Assembly: GCF_904849725.1 (NCBI RefSeq)
Contig: NC_058524.1
Coordinates: forward strand, 547,153,763 to 547,217,762
Direction of reading: 5' to 3'
DNA from: Hordeum vulgare subsp. vulgare
Lineage: Eukaryota > Streptophyta > Magnoliopsida > Poales > Poaceae
Length of the DNA: 64,000 nucleotides
The notes under the pieces: generated by a model
The model's database searches: none
The model's input: the letters and a program-made list of their open reading frames with translations, nothing else
What the model was told of the DNA's origin: nothing
Program-made: the position numbers and the translations under genes
Shown: positions 12,169 to 20,882 of the stretch, piece by piece
Numbering within the stretch: the stretch's first letter is position 1
Layout of the letters: each line of letters starts with the position of its first letter

Positions 12169-12608
12169 CTTGCGGTCGTGGTGAAGACTCGGCTAAAAAA
12201 GGCACGTCAAGCCTCTTCGCAGGCAGCAAAGTAAGGTGGGCGACCACGGGTGCCCTGCAAGAATGCTGCCCATGCCGAAAGTTGTTGGAGTAGATGATGG
12301 CAAGAGGAGCGGGAACGTGGATGGCGTCGACGATGATGAGGGGCGGAGGGCGGAGCAAGGACAGGGGAGGAAGAAAAAGGTTGTGCCATCGACGGATGGG
12401 CCACGGGAGAACAAGAGCACGCGAAGCACCCGTCTGCGCGTGTCCGTTTGGCTGCAAACACGGCATAAACTTAGACAAAAAATGACTCGAAAACTGATCG
12501 AGAACAGACATTCGTCCATTTGCTCCTGCGTATTGGTCCATAGTTTGTATGCGTTTAACCTTAAATGGACGCGGGCGGATCATTTGGGGTCGTGAATTGA
12601 AGTTGGCC

Positions 12609-15440
12609 TAATCGCCCGGGGAGCTGAAACGAATAAAAGCTGTGGTACAAGTTGGCCGGACGAGGTGTGTATAAGTGTATTTGGTCTTCATTAGTCGTGA
12701 CAAGTTAGCTGCTCCCGTGATTCAGAAGCCAACGAGACGAGGGCCCTCCACCGGCCGCGAGGGCGCACGACGGCGACGCCGAATCAACAAAACCTGACCC
12801 GCGCCGAACTCCACCTCCTCCGGTTCCACATCGATCTGACGTCCAACGAGAGACGCGGGAGACAGGCGCAGGTGGCCCTGCCGCGTACTGCGCACCCCGG
12901 TCACGGGAGAAAACACACACATCCTCGGTCACATCGGCACCACGCGAGACTCGGCGAAGTCTGGTCCGTCGGCGCGCCACAATGATTCGGCCGCCGCAGC
13001 GCAGGCTCGGACTCGGAGCCTTGGGAGCAAACGGGCTGCGGGGGCAGAGGACGAGCCTTTCGCCATCGGTGTCGCCGCGCTGCCTCCGGATGTGCCCACC
13101 ACGCACACATCTCGCGGCCCCGCGCTAAACTCCGCGTTTGTCCCGGTTCTGGTTCTGGTTCTGGTTCTGGGGTTTGGAGCGCCATTGGCGTGAAACTTGT
13201 TCACACCAGCAAACTTACAACAGTGAACCGACGAGATGCCAACCATCAGTTTACCTCTTTGTCATTGTCTGAATATAGGGTTGGTGCTATGCTATGCTAT
13301 TGCTATTGCTATATTCCATCCCTGCTATAGAATTGTCTACGAATTCCCGGTTAAGTAGGTTTATGAGTTCGAGGACAGAATGTGGTGTTGCATATGGAAT
13401 ATTTGGTGGTACGTCATGTCAGATGCTCGACCTTAAGGAGGGAAGAAATCTACCTCAGACAAAGAAAAGAGAAAGAAATTGACTGCAGATTTGCAAGGGG
13501 CGACAACAGCATGTTGGCGACAATAGTGGTTGTTTGGTGGTCTCAAAATTCTGATATAATATGGATCGCAGGGCACGGCCCTCCGCATCGGCGGCGACGG
13601 TCGTCGGCCTCTCCTCGGGCTCAGTCCCTTCCCCTCCTACGCCTTGGCTTGCTGGCAGTGCCACCCCCTTCCCTGCTCATTGGGCTCCGAGGCTGGGCGC
13701 GGAGGCCATGCTGGTGGCGGATCTGGGTGCCCATGCCCAGATCCGGAGGGTGGCAGCGGCGGACGACCATGGGGGTGAGTGGTGGCCAGGCTTAGGTGGT
13801 AACGTGGCGGCTGGCAGCTCGACTACTTCGATGTGGGGTGGTGGGGTGGTGGGCGGCTTTGGCAAGAGCGCAGATACGCTTGTGTGGTGGTGGTGGCATG
13901 GCAAAGGTGGTGCGTGCCCCAGTGGCGGTGTCAAAAATAAAATGATATGTGATCAACTTAATGTTGTATAGTCAGAAGTATGCATTTTTAAGAATTTCTG
14001 ACATGATTTCTACTTGATATATGTCGTTCATGCAAAAAAGTTGTGTAGTCAAATGACTACCCAGGTGAAGTGTGGCTTCGCCACTGGCGTGCCCAACGGC
14101 TCCAACGCGTGGAGCTCGCCGGGAGACGCGGGTAGGGCAGTGGTCCTTGCTCCAGCTGTGGGCGGTGGCGTGGGGAGGCCCGGGGATGGTGCCTCCTCGT
14201 GTCGCGGCGGCTTCACGGTGGCATGGCGGATCTACATGTGACGGTGGCCGGCTCTCCGGCGTGGCTCGTCTGCATTCGGACCGTCTCAACCTTCGTCCCT
14301 TCTTCATGTCCCCCCGGGCGCTACTTCCATCGAAGGGTTGGCCCTCTCTCAGCCGCGGTTCATCGCTCGTCTCGCGCCCCATGCTGCAGGACTGAGCTCG
14401 TCTCGTGCACGGTGCAGCAGGACCGAGCTCGTCTCGTGCACTGTGCATCAGGACTGACCTCGTCCCCCTCACGATGCTATAGGACCGAGCTTGTCTCGCG
14501 CTTGGGGCTGCAGACGGGTCGATGGATGCCAGTGCTGGTCGGCCTATCGTGTCTCGACGCTGGGGGTCTCCTAGGGGTGGAAAGCTGGGACCTTTTCGTC
14601 CGTCTCTTTAGTTGGGGTGGCAGTGGGTCTTGGGTGAGATGGTGTCAAGGTCTTGGATGCCGGGGCGGCGGCTCGGGTAACGGTAGCGCAGTGCTCTTGG
14701 GTAGAGGTCGTGGCTTGGTGTTGCCCGGTGGCCACGGTCGTGTGGGCGACGTAGTAGTCGGGATGTGGCGATCGGTTGCGGTGAGTGTTGGCCGGGATGA
14801 AAAATCTATTCTATCTTCGGATGGACCGGTGGCGACGAAACTCGTTCCCTTCTTGACGACGTCGTCGCGGCACTGACTATCCGTTGTGCTTTTTCAGGGG
14901 AAACTCTGATGCTCGGATCAGGCGGTGAAGGCGCTCCGGTGTCGTATCCTTACTAAAGACGTCGTCTTGGAGTCCACGGTTCATTGTATGCGGCTTCACC
15001 TCTTCGTGATGATAGTGCTAGGGGTAGTGTTGTTGCACTCAACGTCTATCTATCCTGTCTTTTGTGTGTGGTGGTGGCGTGCGTTTATTCCAGGTGATGT
15101 TGATCTGTGCTCCGTGGGATGATAGTAAGCGTTTTCTAAAGAAAAACAGAGCCTATGGAAGCGGGTAGCATTTTACAAGTGGTGCGTATTTTTCATGCCA
15201 GACCTCTCGAGTACAACCAAATAGTCTACCAAGTGTATAATATAGGACACATTTTTCCAAATAGCACCAAACCAAAATGTTGACCGTCTCACCAAACCCC
15301 CCTCAAAATAACGGTGACTACCACATGGGTCTACGTGTTGTGTACGCCCGGGTGCACCTCCTGACCTACCACATCACCCTCCTACTCCTTCCTAGCTAGT
15401 AGTGCAACACTTTACCTACAGCAGTGAAGAAATGTCGCTG
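12609..15440. other. Low-copy, GC-rich stretch without a recognised gene
   Basis: About 2.8 kb between Harbinger copy 2 and the small gene. Subregions at 12700-13190 and 13560-14880 are GC rich and open in several frames on both strands, the usual appearance of unselected GC-rich plant DNA. No domain, splice structure or start context stood out. It contains the imperfect GGTTCT run at 13143-13170 and the 31-bp minisatellite listed separately. The stretch 14880-15120 resembles dispersed Triticeae repeat DNA, but I cannot name a family. Confidence 0.5.
14366..14520 (+). repeat. 31-bp minisatellite, about 5 units
   Basis: Units start CTCGTCTCGTGCA or close variants at 14366, 14397, 14428, 14459 and 14490, a constant 31-bp step. 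Each contains GCAGGAC(C/T)GAGCTCGTCTCG with point differences. It lies inside an open frame (14199-14876), but I see no evidence that this frame is a gene. Confidence 0.8.
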
Positions 15441-15450
15441 TATATATAAG
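15441..15450 (+). promoter_or_regulatory. TATA box of the small plant gene
   Basis: TATATATAAG lies 95 bp before the preferred start codon at 15536. A start site 25-35 bp downstream would leave the upstream in-frame ATGs at 15464 and 15482 at or before the transcript start, which argues for the ATG at 15536. Confidence 0.6.
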
Positions 15451-15535
15451 CATAAGCACACCAATGCGGTTAGCCCATCATATGCTCCATTTGTACAGCT
15501 TCACGGAAGTCGCAGCAGTAATTAAGAAACGGCAA

Positions 15536-15883
15536 ATGTTGATCCGGCGGCGAGGGCGCCGGCGTGCACGCCGCAGCGGCGGTGGTGTCCGGCTGGGGTT
15601 GCTGCTCCGGCTGCGCGTGCGGCTGTCTGGCATCGTCGGCCTGCTCGTCAGGGGCGTGGAGGAGCTCAGATGCTGCCCCGCCCGTGGCAAGATCGGCTGC
15701 TCGACGTCGAGAGCGCGCAGGACGGCGACGTCCCTTGGCGGTAGCTGCTGTCGCCGTACGGCGCCGGCGGAGAGGAATCAGAGCTCCTTCTACACCGAGG
15801 CCATTGCAGACTGCTTGGAGTTCATCAAGAGTAGATCGACCTACCTGCCAGCGAAGGATGATGAGGTCGTCAGTTTGAGTTAG
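15536..15883 (+). CDS. Small plant protein, Josephin-like/unknown family (115 aa)
   Basis: This single-exon frame encodes a 115-residue protein. It has a very basic N-terminus (RRRGRRRARRSGGG), a hydrophobic/basic middle (LGLLLRLRVRLSGIVGLLVRGVEEL) and a C-terminal block QSSFYTEAIADCLEFIKSRS. From memory, that last block resembles the (Y/H)-x-EA(I/V)-x-DC(I/L)EFI(K/N) ending of short plant proteins annotated as Josephin-like; the biochemical role of that family is not known to me. A TATA box precedes it and it contains no stops. The frame also opens upstream at 15464, giving 139 residues. It is the only non-transposon coding candidate I would defend in the window. The alternatives are a chance frame or a gene fragment. 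Confidence 0.6.
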   Translation: MLIRRRGRRRARRSGGGVRLGLLLRLRVRLSGIVGLLVRGVEELRCCPARGKIGCSTSRARRTATSLGGSCCRRTAPAERNQSSFYTEAIADCLEFIKSRSTYLPAKDDEVVSLS

Positions 15884-16274
15884 TTTGAAATTGTGTAGCC
15901 TTCCTTTATGACGAACTTTCTGCTCCTGGAGTTGGTTTTATCACTTTTAGGGAGAATTTAATTGGTCGTTTCTTACTGTTCTACGTATGTTTACATGATT
16001 AGTTATCGAAACAAAACAAAATTGTTAGCACCCATCAAAATTTAGTCAAGGTTAGCCGCCCTAGTTCAAAAAGGAGAAACAATCAAGTTTAAGTGTGAAT
16101 GCGTGATTCTGCTTCGTCTTCTTTTGTTCTTGAAAATCAGTCAACTTGACCAATCATCTTTCTTCTTCTTTTCTATATATATGGCCATCTTTATTTTCTA
16201 ACAGCAGCGCTTCACACTGACATCACCGAAATTCATTCCTATTTTTTGAGAAAGATGTTGCAGTAAAACTGATA
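15884..16274. other. Downstream region of the small gene
   Basis: AT-rich sequence with no reading frame of note. It probably holds the 3' UTR and polyadenylation region of the gene ending at 15883, but no unambiguous signal was seen. The Stowaway MITE follows. Confidence 0.4.
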
Positions 16275-16359
16275 CTACCTCCGGTTCATAATAAATGATG
16301 CAGTTTTGAACTAATCCCGATTTTAAAATGTGACACTTATTTTGAATCGAAGGGAGTAG
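16275..16359. mobile_element. Stowaway MITE (Tc1/Mariner type), 85 bp
   Basis: The ends are CTACCTCCGGTTCATAATAA and, complemented from the right, CTACTCCCTTCGATTCAAAA, the classic CT(A/C)CCTCCGT-type Stowaway terminus. The element is flanked by TA on both sides (16273-16274 and 16360-16361). It has no coding capacity and is mobilised in trans by Mariner-like transposase. Confidence 0.88.
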
Positions 16360-16631
16360 TATTTATAAGTATCGGTGCTAAAAAAATGTTTATATAATGA
16401 TTATTTTTTACAAAATAATGACGCCTAAAAAAATACCTAGTTGCATATATTGAAGTTTGCACATATATTATTTAAAAAATATGTGAACATTTTAAGAAAA
16501 TACATTAATACCTTTTCTAAATTACATGATCTGGAACGGTCTAACTTTGGAAAAACTGAGTCCGACGAACTGCAAAATCTCTGTTTGGTTGACCCTACAA
16601 CACCGCATCAGGACATCGGATCATCGAGTTA
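16360..16631. other. AT-rich spacer between two MITEs
   Basis: No gene, repeat array or recognisable element was seen. The only long frame (16441-16632) is AT-rich and without known motifs. Confidence 0.4.
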
Positions 16632-16759
16632 GGGCTTGTTCGGTTAATCCCAACAAAGAGGGGATTGGAGAGGATTGAGATGAAATTTGACTTGTAGGAG
16701 ATTTAATCCCTTCCAATCCCCTCCAAACCCCTTCAATTTTCAAAGAACCGAACAAGGCC
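16632..16759. mobile_element. Tourist-like MITE (PIF/Harbinger type), 128 bp
   Basis: The left end is GGGCTTGTTCGGTTAATCCC and the right end complements to GGCCTTGTTCGGTTCTTTGA. The 3-bp TSD is TTA (16629-16631 and 16760-16762). An internal inverted GGGGATTGGA/TCCAATCCCC pair lets most of the element fold on itself. No coding capacity. Confidence 0.87.
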
Positions 16760-16799
16760 TTAGGCATGTTCTACAGGATAACATGAGCCCTTGCTTTTG

Positions 16800-17130
16800 T
16801 ATCTCCAAAACCATGATACACCTGCCCACCTGCCCATCCAGTGCGTATATGCTAGGTATGTATGGTGGGCTTGCTTCTCCGAGCTTTTCCCCATGGTTGG
16901 TGGCTTGGTGCTCCTAGTACACTCGATTGACTGCAACAGTGGTGGATTCATGTCCGTGGCATCTGTGGTCGGAAGTTTGATTCACTCTTCATGCTCATCT
17001 GTTGGAGCCTATGGAAGCAACGAGATGCTCGCGTCTTCTCCAACACATGACAACAAGTCAATGAGGTGCTGGTGAGGCAAAATGTGGCAGCTCACAAATT
17101 TTGCATCGAAGCTCATGGGAGAACTTTAGA
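16800..17130 (+). pseudogene. LINE reverse transcriptase C-terminal (zf-RVT) relic
   Basis: Two frames carry recognisable pieces of the plant L1-type LINE polyprotein end: ARYVWWACFSELFP (about 16845-16890) and KFDSLFMLICWSLWKQRDAR (about 16973-17032), followed by a remnant of the basic tail up to about 17130. The zf-RVT module lies after the reverse transcriptase in these elements. Frame changes and stops separate the pieces. No poly(A) or TSD could be identified, so the element boundaries are unknown. Confidence 0.7.
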
Positions 17131-17447
17131 TATTACTAGATGATACCCACACTTTGCGCCGGAGTATTTTAGTGACATTTGGATGTCTTGAATTTGAATA
17201 TGGGACTAAAGATTAAAAATGCTAATTATTTATTGCATCTGATTTTTGTATAATTGTAAAATATTGACGAAATGGTATTTCTCATGCATGCTGAAATAAA
17301 TAAAATGTGGGGTTGATACAATGGGATGTGTGCATGTTGAGAAAATCAGTATAGCTAGCATTTTTATGCATTCATGGTAGAGGAACAAAAACAGTGGAGT
17401 TGATGAGGTGGCATGTGTGATGATGTGAGTGCATATTAAGAAAAATA
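17131..17447. other. Spacer after the LINE relic
   Basis: It starts ACTAGATGATACCC, a motif that I associate loosely with dispersed Triticeae repeats. No coding potential or clear termini were seen. Confidence 0.3.
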
Positions 17448-17448
17448 A

Positions 17449-17578
17449 AAGGAATGGAATCAAGTATTTAAATATATAGATAAATAAAAGGAGTGGGATC
17501 AAGTATTTAAATATATAGATAAATAAAAGAAGTGGGATCAAGTATTTAAATATATAGATAAATAAAAGGAGTAGGACA
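17449..17578 (+). repeat. 39-bp AT-rich minisatellite, about 3.3 units
   Basis: Units of the form GTGGGATCAAGTATTTAAAT followed by ATATAGATAAATAAAAGGA recur with a 39-bp step (CAAGTATTTAAA at 17461, 17500 and 17539). The copies are nearly identical, so the expansion is probably recent. Confidence 0.88.
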
Positions 17579-17959
17579 CAGGACTTGTGATAGTCTGTTG
17601 CGGTTGTAATTGTGTGAAGTTGACTCTAACAACTATTCTCTCACACAGAGAGAAAGAGACTCGTTTATGAGTCGTGCCGGTGCGCGGGCCTCGTCTCCTC
17701 GACGGGTAGTCGGGTATGACACATGCGGGTCAGTTGTAATAAAAAAGCTATAAATTATGTAAAGTGTCATATGGGATAATCTTAGGCCTATACTAGAGAT
17801 GAGCCGGATGATGATTGCGTTTTCAACCGCCTCCCCAACCATGCGAGTGAACCCAGCTAGCGGTGTGAATTTTGCGTCGCATAGATGCGTTAAAACACTC
17901 GTATCACTTGAGGTGTTTTCAGCTATACAAAAAATCACTTTCGCACACACGTCACTTTA

Positions 17960-17974
17960 ACACACACACACACA
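17960..17974 (+). repeat. (CA)n microsatellite
   Basis: A short ACACACACACACACA run within a CA-rich stretch (17943-17990). Confidence 0.8.
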
Positions 17975-18059
17975 TGTACATACGCATACACAATGGAATC
18001 AATCAACAGATAGCAAAGCTGTCATGAGAGGATCATGCCACTCGAACTTCATTAGTATA

Positions 18060-18806
18060 TACAATATTTCTACGCAACCTTGCTAATGTCAAAAGTTAAC
18101 TCCGCCGAGCTTTAGGAGTGGTCGGCCCTTCATAATGCCATTTGTCTTGGTTTGCAACAATGACAACCGGGTGTAACCATGGCATCTGTTTCATCTTGTA
18201 GCAGAAATGGCCACCCCTTGAGACGTTGCACGTAGATGTCGTGTTTGCAACAATGATGTTCGTCCCTTTGTAGCGTTGTGTGTCAAGGATTGCAACAACG
18301 ACGAGGTGTTCGGCCCTTACAGCGGCGCGCGTCCTCGCTTGCAACATGATAACCATCACTTGTCGCTTGGTCAGTCGTCGCACATGATCACAATAATGCT
18401 TCTCGTATTTAGTATATCCCACAAATTCCCCCGCCTGGTGCCCCCCCCCTCAACACATGCGGTTGTTGCTCACAACATCGACGACGCTCCCGTAGCACGG
18501 ATGACACTCTTGCAACATGGCCTACAATACCATCTTTTAGCATGACTGGGAGCTTGGCGACACTCCCCGCAGCACGGCAAAGGCCCTCACAAACATCACT
18601 TGCAGCACCAATGACACTCTTGTAGCTTGGAACCCCACGTAACATCTCCTTGTGTCGTATGACGAGCCTTCCATCATCATCTTGCACCAGTGACACTCTT
18701 GCAGTATGGTGGTGCCCCACGTATTATCGAGTTGCACCACAATGACGACCCTCGCAGCATAGTCTTGCACCACCGATAAAACTCTTGCAACACTTCAGCG
18801 GCCCAC
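18060..18806. repeat. Irregular short-motif array, left segment
   Basis: Short degenerate modules repeat without a fixed period: TTGCAACAnnGATGACACTC, CTTGTAGCATGG and CCCCACGTA(A/G)CATC with 20-45 bp spacing. The same modules reappear at 42102-42186 and 55766-56250, directly after the retroelements inserted here, so the three segments were once one array of about 1.3-1.5 kb. On the minus strand long frames appear (for example 18409-18720), but they simply translate the modules. Such arrays occur inside some grass DNA transposons. I could not find transposon termini. Confidence 0.65.
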
Positions 18807-19377
18807 TGAAAGTGCAGTCATGCCCTTAATCGTGTTTTGGTGTTGCTGACAACACACATATAGATAATTAATCACTAACCCTTTTTTAAGCTATTGTGAA
18901 TGATCATGTGTTGATAAGGACAAGCTCATGTGCTAACAAGGACAAGATCAAGATAAGCATTCCTGAGCACTACATGCTTGATCCTTGTGGATGTTCACAT
19001 GGTGGACAAATGAAGATAAATATATAAGCTAGGCTTTCCACATTGTGTATGGGAGAGCTACTTGAAGACTTCATCATGTCTTGCTTTCAACATTGAGCCA
19101 AGAAGGAACAACAACATCAAGCTCAAGTGAAAGGGCTAACTCAAGGTATCAGTTACTTTGATGTTAGCGGTGCAGAGTGATGATCAGCGAATAAAAGTAT
19201 ACACTCAAGTATGGATCATCGGTATCCCTTTTACAATTCTTGAGTCTTTAGGGATCCCGCACTATTAAGAGGGGACCACAGGTTTTTGTGATGAACTTGC
19301 TCAAACTAGATATCCACTATTCTGCTCAATATCACATCTTCACTACTCTGCTCCTATCTCAAAACAGGTCTAATGCC

Positions 19378-19820
19378 TCGGACTTCCGGCTCCCTCCGGA
19401 CATCCGAGGGCCGGTCGAGGGTCGGATGACCGACAGGCTTTGGAAATCCGGAGCTCTGCACCAGAAGAACTTGAGCCCTATAACTCGGATTTCCGGCTCC
19501 CTCCGGACATCCGAGGGTCGGTCGACCGACCAGCTTCGGAAATCCGGAGCCCTGCACCAGAAGAATGTGAGCCTTATAACTCGGACTTCCGGCTCCCTCC
19601 GGACGTCTGAGGACCGACGTCCGTCCCCTTTCGGAAATTCGGAACCTTGCACCAGAAGAAGTTGAGTCGAATAACTCGGACTTCCGGCCTTCTCCGGACG
19701 TCCGGTCCCTGTTCAAATCTCAGTGTTTCCAGACATATCTACAGCCCTCGGACGACCGACCCCTGTCGGATGTCCGACCCCTTGTGGACGCCCGGACTTC
19801 CGAAAACTGCCGGACGTCCG
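19378..19820 (+). repeat. Palindrome-rich tandem block in element A LTR
   Basis: Four units beginning TCGGA(C/T)TTCCGGCYYNCTCC start at 19378, 19485, 19581 and 19676 (steps 107, 96 and 95). Each carries CGGAC(A/G)TCCG-type palindromes plus GGTCG(A)CCGACC or TTTCGGAAATCCGGA inverted pairs. A last CGGACGTCCG lies at 19811-19820. The block ends about 50 bp before the LTR TATA box. The matching block in the 3' LTR is at about 28337-28785. Sirevirus LTRs are known to carry CG-rich palindromes, and this fits. Confidence 0.85.
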
Positions 19821-19869
19821 TACCCTGTGTGACTTAAAGTGTCCCCAACGGCTGTTTTACACTCCCCAC

Positions 19870-19877
19870 TATATATA
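19870..19877 (+). promoter_or_regulatory. TATA box of element A LTR promoter
   Basis: TATATATA follows the palindrome block and precedes a pyrimidine-rich stretch. It marks the likely U3/R transition. The 3' LTR repeats it near 28833. Confidence 0.7.
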
Positions 19878-20828
19878 CCCCCTCCCACTTCGTGAGAGGG
19901 TGTCCAACACAGCCATATCCTCATAAGAACACATTTCTACCTCACACACATTGGCTCACACCAAATCTTAGATCCCAAGAGCATTTGTGAGCCCCTTTGA
20001 GAGTTGTTCCAATCAAAAGATAGATCGTCTCCCTCTCCTTCTCTCAACCCAAGCTATTTGAGATTTGAGCAAGTTTTGAGCATTCCCCGTGATCTTGTTA
20101 CTCTTGGAGGTTGGAGACTCCTAGGCGGTAGGAGTTCTTCGGAGAGGAATCAATCTGTGTGATTACCCCCGGAAAAGTTTGTGAGGGTTTGGAAGCCACC
20201 TCAAAGGCTTACCACTAGTGGTTGAGAAACGCCTTCGTGGTGTTATCTCAAAGGGAGAATAGGGTGAGACTTCGTGGCGTTGGTGTGCCTTCGTGGTAAC
20301 ATCCACCTCTCTAACGGTGACTAGCTTCCCTCCAAGGAAGTGAACATCAGGATACTTCTTCGTCTCAGTGACCTTGGTTATCCTTAACCCTAACTCCTTA
20401 CTTTTGGTTTACTTATGTTACTTGAGCATACATACATTGCATATTGGTTGTGCTCACTATATTGTGTTGGCTATTTCTTGTACAATATTAATCACTCAAG
20501 CATACCCTCTATATCCACACGTTCACACTTGCAGCTTTTGATATATCGTGTGATATAGTGTGATCTAGTATCTTGTGTCGTTCACCTACTTGTCGTGTGA
20601 TATAGCTCAAGTAAGTTTGTGTAACTTACTTGTGCTCGTTAGTAACTGTATTGTGTCCATCTTGGTAGATCGTGTTGTTGATACACGTTGCAGTGCCTAG
20701 TGCATTTAAGATTTGTGCTTGACAAGTACCCTCTTAGTTTATTTCCGCATTAGGTTCAAGCCAGATCCGAAGAAGTTTTTAAATAGCCTATTCAACCCCC
20801 CTCTAGGCGTCATCGAGGTCTTTTCAAT

Positions 20829-20840
20829 TGGTATCAGAGC
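20829..20840 (+). other. Primer-binding site of element A
   Basis: TGGTATCAGAGC lies two bases after the LTR end and is the exact tRNA-iMet complement used by copia elements. Confidence 0.92.
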
Positions 20841-20882
20841 AAGGTCTCTCTTTAATTAGGTTTCACGACCTAGAGAGTATCG

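Larger units (their letters stand above)
1813..12608 (-). mobile_element. PIF/Harbinger DNA transposon, copy 2, interrupted by a copia element
   Basis: The transposase reads leftwards from about 12168 to 1903 once the LTR element at 2341-11288 is removed. The right terminus at 12590-12608 reads, on the minus strand, GGCCAACTTCAATTCACG and is followed by TAA (12609-12611), which fits the 3-bp TTA/TAA target preference of PIF/Harbinger. The left end abuts or is truncated by copy 1 near 1813, and no clear left TIR was found. Removing the copia element leaves roughly 1.85 kb, short for an autonomous element that also needs the Myb-like ORF1. I saw no ORF1. Confidence 0.7.
18807..20826 (+). repeat. 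5' LTR of element A
   Basis: It starts TGAAAGTGCAGTCATGCCC and ends GGTCTTTTCA (2020 bp). By eye it is only a few percent different from the 3' LTR, mostly transitions and a T-run length change near 18880. It carries the palindrome-rich tandem block and TATA box listed separately. Confidence 0.95.

Noticed and set aside
12705..13246. Overlapping GC-rich minus-strand frames up to 133 codons
   Set aside because: Open in several frames at once, with simple-sequence content (Arg-Thr and Glu-Pro repeats) and no domain or splice structure.
13561..14876. Plus-strand frames of 136 and 225 codons
   Set aside because: GC-rich, overlapping frames on both strands, containing a minisatellite and no recognisable motif.
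18409..18720. Minus-strand frame of 103 codons
   Set aside because: It only translates the short-motif array. A similar frame at 55624-55935 has the same origin.
19288..19716. Frames of about 120 codons on both strands inside element A LTR
   Set aside because: They translate the palindromic tandem block and repeat with it. The same frames exist in the 3' LTR.
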